Shown in pieces: positions 12,601 through 23,100 of a stretch of DNA of 64,000 nucleotides. The DNA lies in NCBI GenBank assembly GCA_947846985.1, contig CANTUZ010000003.1, positions 55,748,096 to 55,812,095 on the forward strand, given 5' to 3'. The translations under genes were made by a program, and so were the position numbers. The stretch is from Fratercula arctica (taxonomy: Eukaryota; Chordata; Aves; Charadriiformes; Alcidae). The notes beneath the pieces were generated by a model. That model searched no databases, was not told the DNA's origin, and worked only from the letters and a program-made list of their open reading frames with translations. Numbering within the stretch: the first letter of the stretch is position 1; each line of letters begins with the position of its first letter.

Positions 12601-15600
12601 GTAGTGCTAAGAGACAGCACGTTACACTACGCCCTTTATGCACATGGACAGTTTTAGAAAACCTCTCTCAGCTCTTTTTTCCATGAATACAATAGTGGTA
12701 ATTGCTTGAGACTGAAGCATTTTTAGCTTGTTTCTGCCATAGCTTTTAGATGGTTGCTTTTTTCAGCCTGGTAAATAAAGAACTTGTGATGATTAGGTCA
12801 GTTCAAAGAATAAAGTTATCCTGGCATAATTAGCATCTTAAGATGTGCCTTCCAGCCTGACTGACGTGGCTTTTTCTATATCATAAGATGATACGTCTGC
12901 TCTCACAAGCTTCCAGACGGTGCAATAGTAGCAATGTTCCGTAGGGGGGACACAAAAAGAATGTGGCCACGTGCACAACCCAGAACCAGGATCTTGTACT
13001 ATACACAGGCAGAAGGATCTACACAAAATTGGAGAAGTATCCCAGTCCTTTCAGCACAGATGTTATGGTATATGCCCCATGAAAGATTCCTATCATACAG
13101 TTACAAATGTATAAATGGACTAAATACTCTGATACTTCAAGGGTTTTTTGTGTAGTCAGTATGGGAAGTAGATAGAAAAGCAAAGGGACTTTTAACAGCT
13201 CAGCTGCACTGGGAGATGGGCTCCTAACCATTAGCATCATTAGTTTCTTGGATTCCCTGAGCTTATGGTGAACTTGCAGCCAAACTCCATGAGGTGAGTG
13301 TCAACAGCAAATCAGAATAAGATTTGCCCCAGCCATATTTGCTCTCAGGCTTTCCTTCTAACTTTTAAGCTCTGTGTTGGTGCTGTTGTGTGGGGTTTAC
13401 TTATAACAGGTAATCTGAAGGGATTCTGGAGGTTATTTCCATTTTGTGTTCCTTTTGTACAGGTAGAGGCAAAAGGCCATCCACAAGGTATCAATTAGTG
13501 TAGGTGACAGGCCCGAAAGCATGGGTAAAAGGTAGGGACGTAGGTTTGAAAGATGATTCGTAATATCTGTTTAGATAATTAGATATTAGCTTAGAGAAAC
13601 TTACATATGTCAGAATATCATGAAGAATAAAGTGATTTTTCAAAGGTTCACTGTAGAAAATCCGGTTTTGTACAGCCAAGTCAATTTATGTAGAAAACCT
13701 CGAAACTCTGTGAAGCAAAGAATTGGCTGAAAATGGATGGGAAGCTGAGTCTAAACGCTGTGTCATCTTAAAGACATACATTGTTGATATATACAGTAGT
13801 TATTTTAGATTTGCAGAGGAGAAGAATGGGCTGGAGCAGCTGCAGGAAGAGGAACACGTTTCTGGTGATGAAAGTATCATCTGATCCTTTGCTGAAGGTG
13901 GAAGATCTTAACAGTGCTGAAAGGAATGGGACATATTTCAGATATAGCTTGTTAAAAACAAAGAATACCTAACATGACCAAAACAGAAACTACTCTGCCT
14001 CCTGACAAGCTTTGTACTACCGTGTGTTTTGATGGGTTTTAAGGTGAATGAAATGATTTTAAGAAGTTACGTGAAGCTTTAAAAGGAGATTGCTTAGAAA
14101 GAAAACCAGAAATATTAACGCTTCTGTTAAAGCTTTCATAGTCATGGATCTTCCTGAGGAATGAGTACAGAATATATCTGTCTGATGTTGAGAGGGGCAT
14201 GGCAAAAACATCACACCCACACTAAAGAATGAGAAGGAATTTGGAACTGACACTTCTAGGACAGCTGCATACCATGAACCGGATGGACATGAAGCAGTAG
14301 TTCAAGCACATACCAAATAGCATAAACACTTGGAGAATGAAATGTCTATCTGCTTTGGAGTCTTTGAGAGAAGCTGAGATTGCACTTTGGGGTGGGGGAG
14401 AAGGGGGTATGAAAATGTAGAACGAAACTAAAAGCAATAGGAGGTTTCCTAGATGGCAGAATAGGCAAGGGGAAAAGACCTTTGGGAGTATCACTGGAGT
14501 CAGTACCTCTCCTCCACGCCTTTTGCTCATCATGGTATCCCCTGGGAAGTTTTAATCAGGCATGTCTGCATTAATGACATCTCAGGACATACTAATGCAA
14601 GAGATGGAAGAGTGGTTGGAAGTCATGGGCATAATCCAAATGTTACAGTGATTTTGAAAACTGATTCTGAAAATTTTTCAACCCACACAGGGTCATAAAT
14701 CAACGGTACCACCTGGAACAGGAGGGACTCGTACAAGTGTTGTACATAGTAGGTATATTTGTTAATATCATTTATTGGTTGCAGGAGTTTACTCCAGTTA
14801 ATGACTCCCTTCTGAGGATCCACACTTGTGACCTGAAAACAGGGCTCAAGACAAGTGAGAGAGGAAACGAAGGCTCCCCTGTTCCCCCTGTGTGACCCCC
14901 TCACAGCCTGGGAACCAGGGAGACAAGCATTCTTCTGCTGAGTGTTTCTCCTGCAGGAGGCAAGTCATGAGTTTTCAATTGCAGAATATTTGTCTGTGTT
15001 TTATTCTGTTTACCATCACATTTCTGAGTCTGCAGAAGTGACTCAGGCTAAAGGTATGATGGAATGGGGACTGTGCTTTTGAAATAAAACTTACCTAAAA
15101 GAATGAACTGATGGTTTTCTCCTTATTTCTCCTGAGAAGCATTCAGAGGTGCATGCAAAAACAGTGAAGCTGGGACAAGTTTTAGCAAGTGACCCCATTC
15201 ATTTTTTCCAAACAGGTGATATTGAGGAATATGAATGTTTATGGGAGAGTGGAACCAAGCAAGGCAACAGGGTGCTGAGAGCATGAACTGGAGATTATGC
15301 TAATCATGCCATTAAAGGATTAGGGAAGGGCAGGCTAGTTTGTCACTTTTTATTTTAAGATTTTATTCTTCATACACAGTTTCTTGACGTATCTTCTGTT
15401 ACCTCTTTCGTGGAAGTTGGAAAAGCTGTTCTGTTCGCTGATGAATGGTAGTGCTCCACCAATCTGCCCTATAAGCTCTAAAAACTCATGGATCAATGTG
15501 ATACGGCTATGGGATCAAAGGCAGAGTTTCTGAACTCACCTACAGGAACATGAGCTGTAATGCACAAGGGAGATTCAACAGACCCAATGATCCTGTGAGG

Positions 15601-16606
15601 CAGAGCTCATGAGTCAGTAGAATCTGATATAATACGCAAGCCCTAAAACAACTGTCTTTTATTATTTTTCTTTTTTTTTTCCCAAAGTAAAACTATATTT
15701 CTATTGCTGATGTAATTTCTCTTTTTAAAATACAATTACATGATAAATCTGGTACATGCTAAGCAGGTCCTCCATGGAACTAAGCAGATTTCTCTCATCT
15801 AAGGATTTGGCTTTCAGAGCTTTTTTAGCCCATCAATTTCAGCACAGTTTTGCATGCTAAAAATAGTAATCAAATCTAACTAACAAATCTAAAAACTGCC
15901 AAATTTATTTCCGCCAGATGATGTAGCTATTTTAGGTAATGCTTGGTTTATATGTACCTCACACAAGTTTGTATACAAATGGTGAGATAAACTTTCAGAC
16001 AAGCTTCTACTCTCTGCTCAATCTTGTTCAATCAGATTTCCATCACTTCCAAATATTGCCCATTTTATGACTAGAAGACTTTTTTAAGTGGAACATTAAA
16101 GAAAATAAAGTAAGTGTGAAAAGTAACCAAAATATATTTGATAACATATAGACCAAAGATAAAATGTTCAGTAAATGTGGAGCTGCTATGCATCAGGATT
16201 CCTGCAACGGTCACTGCAAAATACTTGGCTTCCCAAGAGTCACCTGTGTCTAATTATTATCCCAGAGAAGCTCCCAAGCATTATTTTTTCCCAAGTGACT
16301 CTTCCATGAAAGGGTAGAATTTCTGTGAGTAGAAAACAGCAGGAGTTACCATCCAAAAAAGGTCCATTTGGCTAGATCTTTAAGGACTCACTTAGGACTC
16401 CTACAGAAAAGGGTTTTTTCTCCATCTGTTTAAAAAGATTTATTTTCGTTTTAATGGCTTGCTTTTTCAAAATAGCTGGAAATGTTGTATGTAAGCTCCA
16501 GAAAAAAATGAAAAAAAAAGTTGAAAAAGACTAGAATTTGAATTGCCACCACAAACCCTTCTCATTCATCCCAAAACAACTTCCCTCAATGAAAATCCTC
16601 TTGGGA
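6681..16606. other. Intergenic, no gene recognised
   Basis: About 10 kb between MYCT1 and VIP without recognisable exons, RNA genes or clear transposons, apart from short simple repeats (a CT run near 8529-8541 and a poly-T at 8711-8739). The short open frames here lack homology and splice context. Distal VIP regulatory elements could lie here but cannot be seen directly. Confidence 0.5.
8711..8739. repeat. Poly-T tract
   Basis: A 29-bp run is thymine except for a single C. No retroposon body is recognisable beside it. Confidence 0.9.
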
Positions 16607-16910
16607 AATCATGGAATCATGGAATAGTTTGGGTTGGAAGGGACCTTTAAAGGTCGTATAGTTCCAACACCCCTGCAGTGAGCAGGGACATCTCCAACTA
16701 GATCAGGTTGCTCAGAGCCCCGTCCAACCTCACCTTGAATGTTTCCAGGGATGGGACGTCTACCGCCTCTCTGGGCAACCTGTGCCAGTGTCTCACCACC
16801 CTCATTGTAAAAAATTTCTTCCTTGTATCTAGTCTAAATCTTCCCTCTTTTAGTTTAAAGCCATTACTCCTTGTCCTATCACAGGAGAAAGGGAGGGGCA
16901 CCATCTCTTC
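16607..16910 (-). mobile_element. CR1 fragment (3' end with ORF2 C-terminus)
   Basis: The + strand starts with the inverted CR1 3' repeat (AATCATGGAATCATGG), then GGTTGGAAGGGACCTTTAAA. It continues into sequence that on the minus strand encodes the conserved CR1 ORF2 C-terminus, with [19 protein letters not shown] and [12 protein letters not shown] (16698-16904). The 5' part is missing. It lies about 2.6 kb upstream of the VIP start site. Confidence 0.92.
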
Positions 16911-17480
16911 TTCAGTTTATCTTGATTCAAGAAGAGGAGGTGGTGGGTGCAACAGGGTGTTGAAGGGAAATGCAGACAATTCTTAGTGCAACTGAAAAGG
17001 GCTTGGGACATCTGGGGTCAATTTAAAGCTCCACTGGAGATTTTCTGGGTAAAGAAGGGGAATCCACTTGATCTCCCTATGACTCACTTTCTTGTCCATA
17101 GAATTAGGAAAATAGATGGTATTGTAATAATAGAAGCACTAAAGATTGCTGAGATCATTAAAGGGGCGATAGAGAGGGATTTTTCAGGAATACTGCCACC
17201 CCTAGAGAGGTTCTGAGGCTATTTTAGCCAGCACTACAGCATATTACTCCCTTGTGCAATCTAGTGTACTACCCGTTGAAAGGGGAACAACGTTACAGCA
17301 AACCGAATTTACCAGGTATGGTAAATAAGTGGGTATGCTATGGTAAAAAAGTACCGATTTACCAGTAATTCTCAAATTTCTTTGGCAGTGGAGTCTATAT
17401 ACATTTCCTCACAGCATGCAGCCGCCCATATAGCACATACGTAGCAACTGACAACAGACTTGTTTTTCACATATTCCCTT
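16911..17480. other. Intergenic, nothing coding
   Basis: A short spacer between the CR1 fragment and the CpG-rich zone. It holds a perfect short palindrome at 17307-17326 but no recognisable gene. Confidence 0.5.
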
Positions 17481-17483
17481 GGA

Positions 17484-17880
17484 TTTAGTCGGCGGCTCCC
17501 CTCCTCCTTCCCAGAGACCGCAGCCCGCGGGACTCCTGCGAGACCCGCCGCAGCCTGCTGAAAGGAAACCTTTCCTTTCTTCCCCGGTTCCCGCTGCCGG
17601 CTGCGTTTGGGCTGTTCCCGCAGCGCTGCCCTCGGTGGGAGCCGGGCGCAGGGTGCCGCGGAGCTTCGCCCCCCGCCCCAGGTCGGCGGAGCTCTGGCCG
17701 TGGGGTGCCTGCGCTCTCCGGCCCGAAAGCCGCCTTCTTCCCCCCCAACCCCGCTCGCCCCTCCAGGCCAGGAGGCTGGGCATCCGCAGCCCTCGGAGCG
17801 CCCCAGCGACGCTTCTTTACGCCACCCAGGAGATGGGTTTCTCCTCCTCTCTTTTCTTTCAAGCACTTGGGTGAAGTCCA
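17484..17880. promoter_or_regulatory. CpG-rich block about 1.6-2 kb upstream of the VIP start
   Basis: Dense CpG and GC content begins abruptly at about 17484 and falls off by about 17880, with AT-richer DNA (17.9-18.3 kb) before the next CpG-rich patch. Open frames run through it on both strands, as expected from GC bias, and match no known protein. It could be the outer part of the VIP CpG island or a separate promoter. Confidence 0.5.
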
Positions 17881-18324
17881 TTGAACTTTCCCAGGTCGTG
17901 CATCCAGCACGACGCCTCTACGCCCTTGCTGGGATATTTCTGAGGGCTGAGGGCACTACGGTGCTATTGATGCTCATCTTGCCATTCCAGAGCAGAATGG
18001 CTTCTTCGACCTCTAGTTATGTGGTAACAAGGGGAAAATTTCCTGAAATTAGACTACTGCAGGAACTCTGGTTTTAGTCACAGCTGTCATGCGAGAAACA
18101 AATTTCCAGGCATTTTTAATCTAATTCGCTTAATTTTTATGTAACTGAATTAGAAAATGTGATTAAGCATCGCAGAATCTTCGGCATCGAGCCTGCCTAA
18201 CCTTAGTGAAACATGAAACAGAGGAGAAACTTATTAGAAGTAAGAAGAAATGGTGAAACCGTCTGTATGGATTTGGTACAACCGTTACTTACTGAGTAGG
18301 AGGATTAGAGGCACAAAAGCTCAA

Positions 18325-18358
18325 GGGCGGGGGGTGGGGGGGTGTGGGGGGGTGGGGG
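18325..18358 (+). other. G-quadruplex-prone G tract
   Basis: Consecutive G runs of 6, 7, 7 and 5 bases, separated by loops of 1, 3 and 1 bases, fit the strongest class of G-quadruplex motif on the + strand. The tract lies about 1.1 kb upstream of the VIP start site. Confidence 0.75.
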
Positions 18359-18709
18359 AGCAGGGAAGAAAAGAGGATAATGACCTTTTCGGCTGAAATT
18401 CTTGCCGCGATTCTTTGGCAGGTACTTCAGGGCAGGCCCTGTAAAGACACCGTGCGACACTGAAGAGGTGCTTGCCCGCCCGCGGGTCCCACGCCCACTT
18501 TCCCCGTGTTTCTTTCCCTCCTGCCCACGGAGCTCTTTGAGGCAGGGAAAACTCGAGGGCGAAAATCGAAGGCTTGAAACTACCTGATTCTCCCTTGCTG
18601 TGGCAGTGACTCCAGCCCAGAAGCCTGGGTTTGGGACACGTTAGCGGGAAGAGCTGACCCCCCCTTCCCGCGCACGGGGGTTTAACATGGGCTCCAGCCG
18701 CGCTCCCTG

Positions 18710-18761
18710 CGCTGATCCCTGGGATCAGCGGAACAACGATTACAAGCACCTACGGTGCTTG
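18710..18761. other. Pair of perfect inverted repeats, each with a 3-base spacer
   Basis: CGCTGATCC-CTG-GGATCAGCG (18710-18730) is followed 12 bp later by CAAGCACC-TAC-GGTGCTTG (18743-18761). Both have perfect arms (9 and 8 bp) and 3-base centres. Such geometry could be dimeric protein sites or hairpins. No specific factor is assigned. Confidence 0.7.
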
Positions 18762-19274
18762 GGTGTGGGGCGTGATCCGTTTCCCACGAACACATACGGT
18801 TTAAACGAAAAAGCAAAGACTGGTAAACACCCCGCCGCCCGCTAAAATCACGCTAAAGCCCGTAGAAAGATTTTGGTTTTCAGCCCAATTCCCTGCAGCG
18901 CAGCCCCGGAGTGTTCAACCGCTGCGGCTTGTGCGAGCGGCGGCCCCTCCGACGGCGCGCCCCGGGCGGGGACCCCCGGCAAAGGGACAGAGAGGGACCG
19001 GCTCAGGCTGAGAACACCGGCGAAGGGCTCGGGAAAGGAGCAACCCGGGGACCGGGCTTGGCGAGGAAGCACTCGGGGCGGGAGGGAAGAGCCCCAGGGG
19101 GTGCAGCCACCTCCCCTCCCGGCTGTCCCGGGTGCGGGCGGGGGGTCTCGGTGCGGTGTGCCCCCCGCAGCCCCCACCAGCCGCCTGCTCTCCTGCTTTG
19201 CCAGGCGGAACTACGCTGCCGACGGGGCCCTGCTCCCCGCAAAACTAACTCATTAATATAAATCAAATAACGGC

Positions 19275-19315
19275 GGGGGGGTCGTGGGGTGGTGGTGGGG
19301 AAGTGTGGGGGGGGG
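19275..19315 (+). other. G-quadruplex motif in the proximal VIP upstream region
   Basis: Four G runs (7, 4, 4 and 9 bases) have loops of 4, 7 and 6 bases, satisfying the classic four-run quadruplex rule. The tract lies about 85 bp upstream of the CRE and roughly 170-210 bp upstream of the inferred transcription start. Confidence 0.7.
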
Positions 19316-19397
19316 AAGAGGTAGGGTGCGCGGCTGCTCATGAATTAAATATGTCTCTTGACTGTCCTGAACAAAGCGACCGTCCCCTTGGGAAGGG

Positions 19398-19405
19398 TGA
19401 CGTCT
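19398..19405 (+). promoter_or_regulatory. VIP: cAMP response element of the VIP promoter
   Basis: TGACGTCT is a CREB/ATF-type site 46 bp upstream of the TATA box, about -80 relative to the inferred start. Mammalian VIP promoters carry a TGACGTCT CRE at a similar position that mediates cAMP induction. Here only one copy is canonical; the partner motif just upstream is CGTCC (19381), not CGTCA. A further ACGT core lies in GTAACGTGAT (19411-19420). Confidence 0.85.
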
Positions 19406-19451
19406 CCCCAGTAACGTGATTGCTTCTTCGGAAGCAGAAACGTGTAAACGC

Positions 19452-19458
19452 TATAAAA
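19452..19458 (+). promoter_or_regulatory. VIP: VIP TATA box
   Basis: TATAAAA lies in a CpG-rich context, about 25-30 bp upstream of the inferred transcription start (about 19483). It is followed by a GC-rich leader with no ATG. Confidence 0.85.
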
Positions 19459-19482
19459 CGCGGCGGCGCGGCGGGCAGCTCA

Positions 19483-19660
19483 GAGCGTGCGGCGGGACGG
19501 AGCTCTCCTTTTCTTCCACCTCCTCTTCCTCCTCCTCATCCTCCGCCGCCGGCCCGGCATCCGCGCAGCGGGGCAGGGCGCAGACCCCCAGCAGCGCAGC
19601 GCACCGCTCCGCTCCGCTCCGCGCCCGCCCAGCCAGCCCCTCCGGCGGACTCGCGGCTCC
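19483..19660 (+). other. VIP: VIP exon 1 (5'UTR, non-coding)
   Basis: The start is inferred from TATA spacing. The 3' boundary is a consensus donor, GTGAGT, at 19661. The exon is GC- and pyrimidine-rich (a CCTCCTCTTCCTCC-type tract) and contains no ATG, so the exon 2 ATG is the first in the spliced mRNA. A non-coding first exon is usual for VIP genes. Confidence 0.7.
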
Positions 19661-20069
19661 GTGAGTAACTTTCCCTCCGCCGCAGCGGCAACTTCCCCGC
19701 GGATGAGGAGGGCGCCCCGCTCCCCCGCCCCCGTCTCCCCTTCTCCCCTCCCGGACCTGCAGGCACCGTGGCGTCGCGGAGAGCGGGTCTGACCGTCCGG
19801 GGCAACCGGGGAGGGACCTTTATTTTTTACTGCTGAAAAAACACAGGTCGCTAAAACCCGGAGCTGCTGCCCCCGCGCTCCGCACCGGGACGGGGGTCGC
19901 CTTCGGGGGGTGCCACCTCTCCCTGCCCGCCGGCAGCTCCCCCGCCGCGGCGACCCGGCTGCCAGCGGCGTCTCCCACTGCCGGTGCCGGGGCGGGTTGC
20001 TCGGTGGCCGGTGGGTTTCGGGCGGGTCGGTGTGTGACGGCTGCGCTCTTCCCTCCGCAGGTGGCGGCT

Positions 20070-20182
20070 ATGGAGCACCGCGGCGCCTCCCCGCGCCTCC
20101 TCGCCCTCGCCCTCCTCAGCGCCCTCTGCTGGCGGGCGCGGGCGCTGCCCCCGCGGGGGGCCGCCTTCCCCGCCGTCCCGCG
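20070..20182 (+). CDS. VIP: VIP exon 2, coding part: signal peptide
   Basis: The exon begins at 20061 after CCCTCCGCAG and ends before donor GTAAGG. It codes 37 residues plus two bases of a split Arg. The start context is GCT-ATG-G. The hydrophobic core [11 protein letters not shown] is followed by [10 protein letters not shown], consistent with signal-peptidase cleavage around residues 20-25. The exon is extremely GC-rich, unlike the other VIP coding exons. Confidence 0.95.
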
Positions 20183-23100
20183 GTAAGGGCCGGGCGCCGC
20201 TCCGCGCCGCTCCGCGACACGCGTCCCGCTCCGCGCCCCGCCCGGGCTTGCCCTCCCCCGGCAGGCCGAGGGGTGTCCCGCTGCGCTTTTCCGACGAGCG
20301 CACGGCGCGGCGCGACCCGTCGGGGGTGTGTGTGCCGGGGAGCTGGCCGGCGCCCATCGCCGCGCTTGAGACTTCGACCAGGCGTGCGGGGCCGAGCCTG
20401 CCCTCCAAAAGCCTCCCGGGACACGGTCGCACCCTCAGAGGCACCAGCAGCCACGCTGGCTGGCGGTGACCACCGTGGATGTAGGTGGCGGGGGGGACTG
20501 GAATCTTTAAGGTCCCTTACAATCCGAACCATTCTATGATTCTATGTGTGTTAAAATGTGATCCGCTCCGTGTCCATCAAAACAGTCTCGGCTTCTCTTG
20601 CGGGAAAGCTCCTTTATCGCCAAAGTTCAGCTAGGCGGACGCATCTTTTGAAAAAGCAGAGACGTACACGGGGAAAACCAAACACGTTAAAAATTCCTAA
20701 ATCATGAACGAGGGGAAGTGGTCCGTACGGACTGATGAGTAGGTTTTGTCCTGCTGCGTGCTTTGAATTGTTATTAGTTGTCTAACTAAAGTAAATCAGG
20801 TGGCAGAAAGGTATGTTTTACATTTAGATGGGAGGAACATAAAGTGTAAAAAGACCAAAGGAAAACAGTATAGCAAAACAGCAGTGACTGATTTTCAAAA
20901 GGTGTGACTTGAGTTGGTTTATTTTATGCGATACTACTTGTTTGGGTTTTTTTACCAGGCAGAAGTCTTACATGCCTCAGATATATATGAAGTACTAATA
21001 GCTACAATGACTGTAAAATTACAAGGACTATCTAGCCTATCCTAGTTTTAGTATGCGATTTTTGCAGAGCGTCACCTGCAGGGGCTTACTATAGCCACGG
21101 GTGCCTGTTGCCTGCCACAGAACATAACAGCAGCTGAAAGAGACGTTTGATGCTAAACTACTGCTATGCAGTCAGATTGCCCTTGATAAAATATGCCACA
21201 TCATAAGAAACATCAGTTTATGAAAATGTGAGGTAACTGTAAATTGGTTTATATAGAGCAATTGCCGTGATACATTTTAAAAGATTAGATGTGAACCTTT
21301 TTTAACTTGCAACTAGCAAATTAATTTAAACATGAGAGAATAAAAACACAACAGAGATACATGACTGCACTTCATATTTAGTTTGAAGTTCTTGAGGGTG
21401 TATTTACTTTCTTTGGAGAAGGCCTAAGAACTGTTTCACACTGCATTTCAATGCACATTTTAGGTCTTAATTGGAAGGTAAGTTCTTCACAGGAACTGTT
21501 TGCACTTTGCATGGATGGAGGCTGGTAATTCCATCCATCGTTTATATAAAATATAGTTGTTATGAAAAGCTTCACGGTTGTCACTCGAGGTGTAATTGCC
21601 ATACATTATGCACTGTTCACTGGAATAAATTGTGTGCAATGACAACATATATCAAGAAAATATGCATTAGAGAGAAGGACCTGTTGTGTCGATTACTCTG
21701 TTACTGAGCATGGATTATATCTGAAAGTGGTTTGTATTTTAGCCAGACTACTTTGAAATACCTTACAGATTAAAGTAGGTAGATGTGCATTTTGACACAA
21801 ACCAGAATGTAAGTTGCAGGGAAGTGTTGCATGTCCTCAGCTAACTGCCCTTCACATGGTTTCCTTCTCCAACAGATTGGGAAACAGAATGCCATTTGAT
21901 GGAGCCAGTGAACCTGACCATGCCCACGGGTCATTAAAGTCTGAATCAGACATTTTGCAGAACACACTACCTGAAAATGAGAAATTCTATTTTGATCTGT
22001 CCAGAATTATTGATAGGTGAGTTTCTTTGCTATCATAAATACAAATGATGATGCACTATTTGAATTAGGCCAAAAGATTGGTCACATTTTCAACTTGAGA
22101 AATAGGAATGGAAGAATCAATTAGAGAAAAAGCCCCACATGGCCTCTGGTTGAATACCGGTAGCAGTAGGAATGCCTGTGGAAATGTTGATTGCATTGCC
22201 ATGCTGGCATGATGAATTCATTCACTTCCCAGGAAGGGCTAAGAAGTATATTGTGAAAATCTGGAAGTTGTTTTATGAAATTAGCTTAATTTGATATGTA
22301 CAGTAGATAACTTAAGGAAAGCAGTATGTTTACAAAATGAAAGTTATCAAATTGATATGAACCCAGGTTGTATTGTAGAGTTTATTTATTGTCCATTTCA
22401 GAAATGCAAGGCATGCTGATGGAATTTTCACCAGCGTCTACAGCCATCTTTTGGCTAAACTTGCTGTGAAGAGATATCTGCATTCGCTTATTAGAAAACG
22501 AGTTAGGTGAGGTGACACTTACATTAGGTAGAGTTTTTTCCTAGCTGGCTTCATTGGAAATTTTTTACTCTTCTGTACCTAAGTTCTCATTTTTGTGACT
22601 TAGAGATAATGAAAGAGAAACTGATATAATAATGGGGGAGCTGAAAATCCTATATAACAAGTTAGTGGTATTTTTTATGAATGAATATGTTACTATTTAT
22701 TCCTGATACAGCTGCGAGGGTAGAGCAACAGACACTGCACATCACACTGATAATAAATACTGTCGATATTATAATGATTATCACGCCAATTTGCTAATTT
22801 TTTTTATCTGATAGTGTTTTTGCTAGCTTGGCGCATGAATGGCAGAAGTGCCTACAAACTGATTGATTACTCACTACTTACATAACAACAGGGCGATGCT
22901 CAATGAAATTAAGAAACGATTAGTTTACAGTGAAAACAAAAAGGCATGATTTTTTTTCCTGCTGTAGAACGTATTGCCAGATGTTTGAGAGATCTGTATT
23001 ATAGAAGGATTTGAAAAAGAGTGAGGCAAATCTATAGACGAGGGATCTGGGTGCAGCTTCCAGACCAGGACATTCATAAACTAGTGGTCACAGGATGCTG

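Larger units (their letters stand above)
18830..20480. promoter_or_regulatory. VIP: CpG island over the VIP promoter, exon 1 and exon 2
   Basis: CpG dinucleotides are very dense from about 18.83 kb through exon 1, intron 1 and exon 2 to about 20.48 kb, interrupted only by an AT-rich patch at 19250-19270. CpG density then drops to the background of the rest of the window. The island covers the TATA box, CRE and start codon of VIP. Confidence 0.8.

Noticed and set aside
17372..18077. Several overlapping long open frames on both strands
   Set aside because: They coincide with CpG-rich DNA, where stop codons are rare. Compositions are Arg/Pro/Ala/Gly-biased in every frame and resemble no protein.
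18848..19805. Open frames on both strands over the VIP promoter and exon 1
   Set aside because: GC-driven. The + strand frames cross the TATA box or the exon 1 donor, and exon 1 has no ATG.
20004..20069. Upstream ATG in frame with the VIP signal peptide
   Set aside because: It lies in intron 1, before the acceptor at 20060, so it is not in the spliced mRNA.
19851..20539. 197- and 209-codon open frames overlapping VIP exon 2
   Set aside because: They are shadows of the CpG island in other frames. VIP exon 2 in its own frame explains the conserved coding signal.
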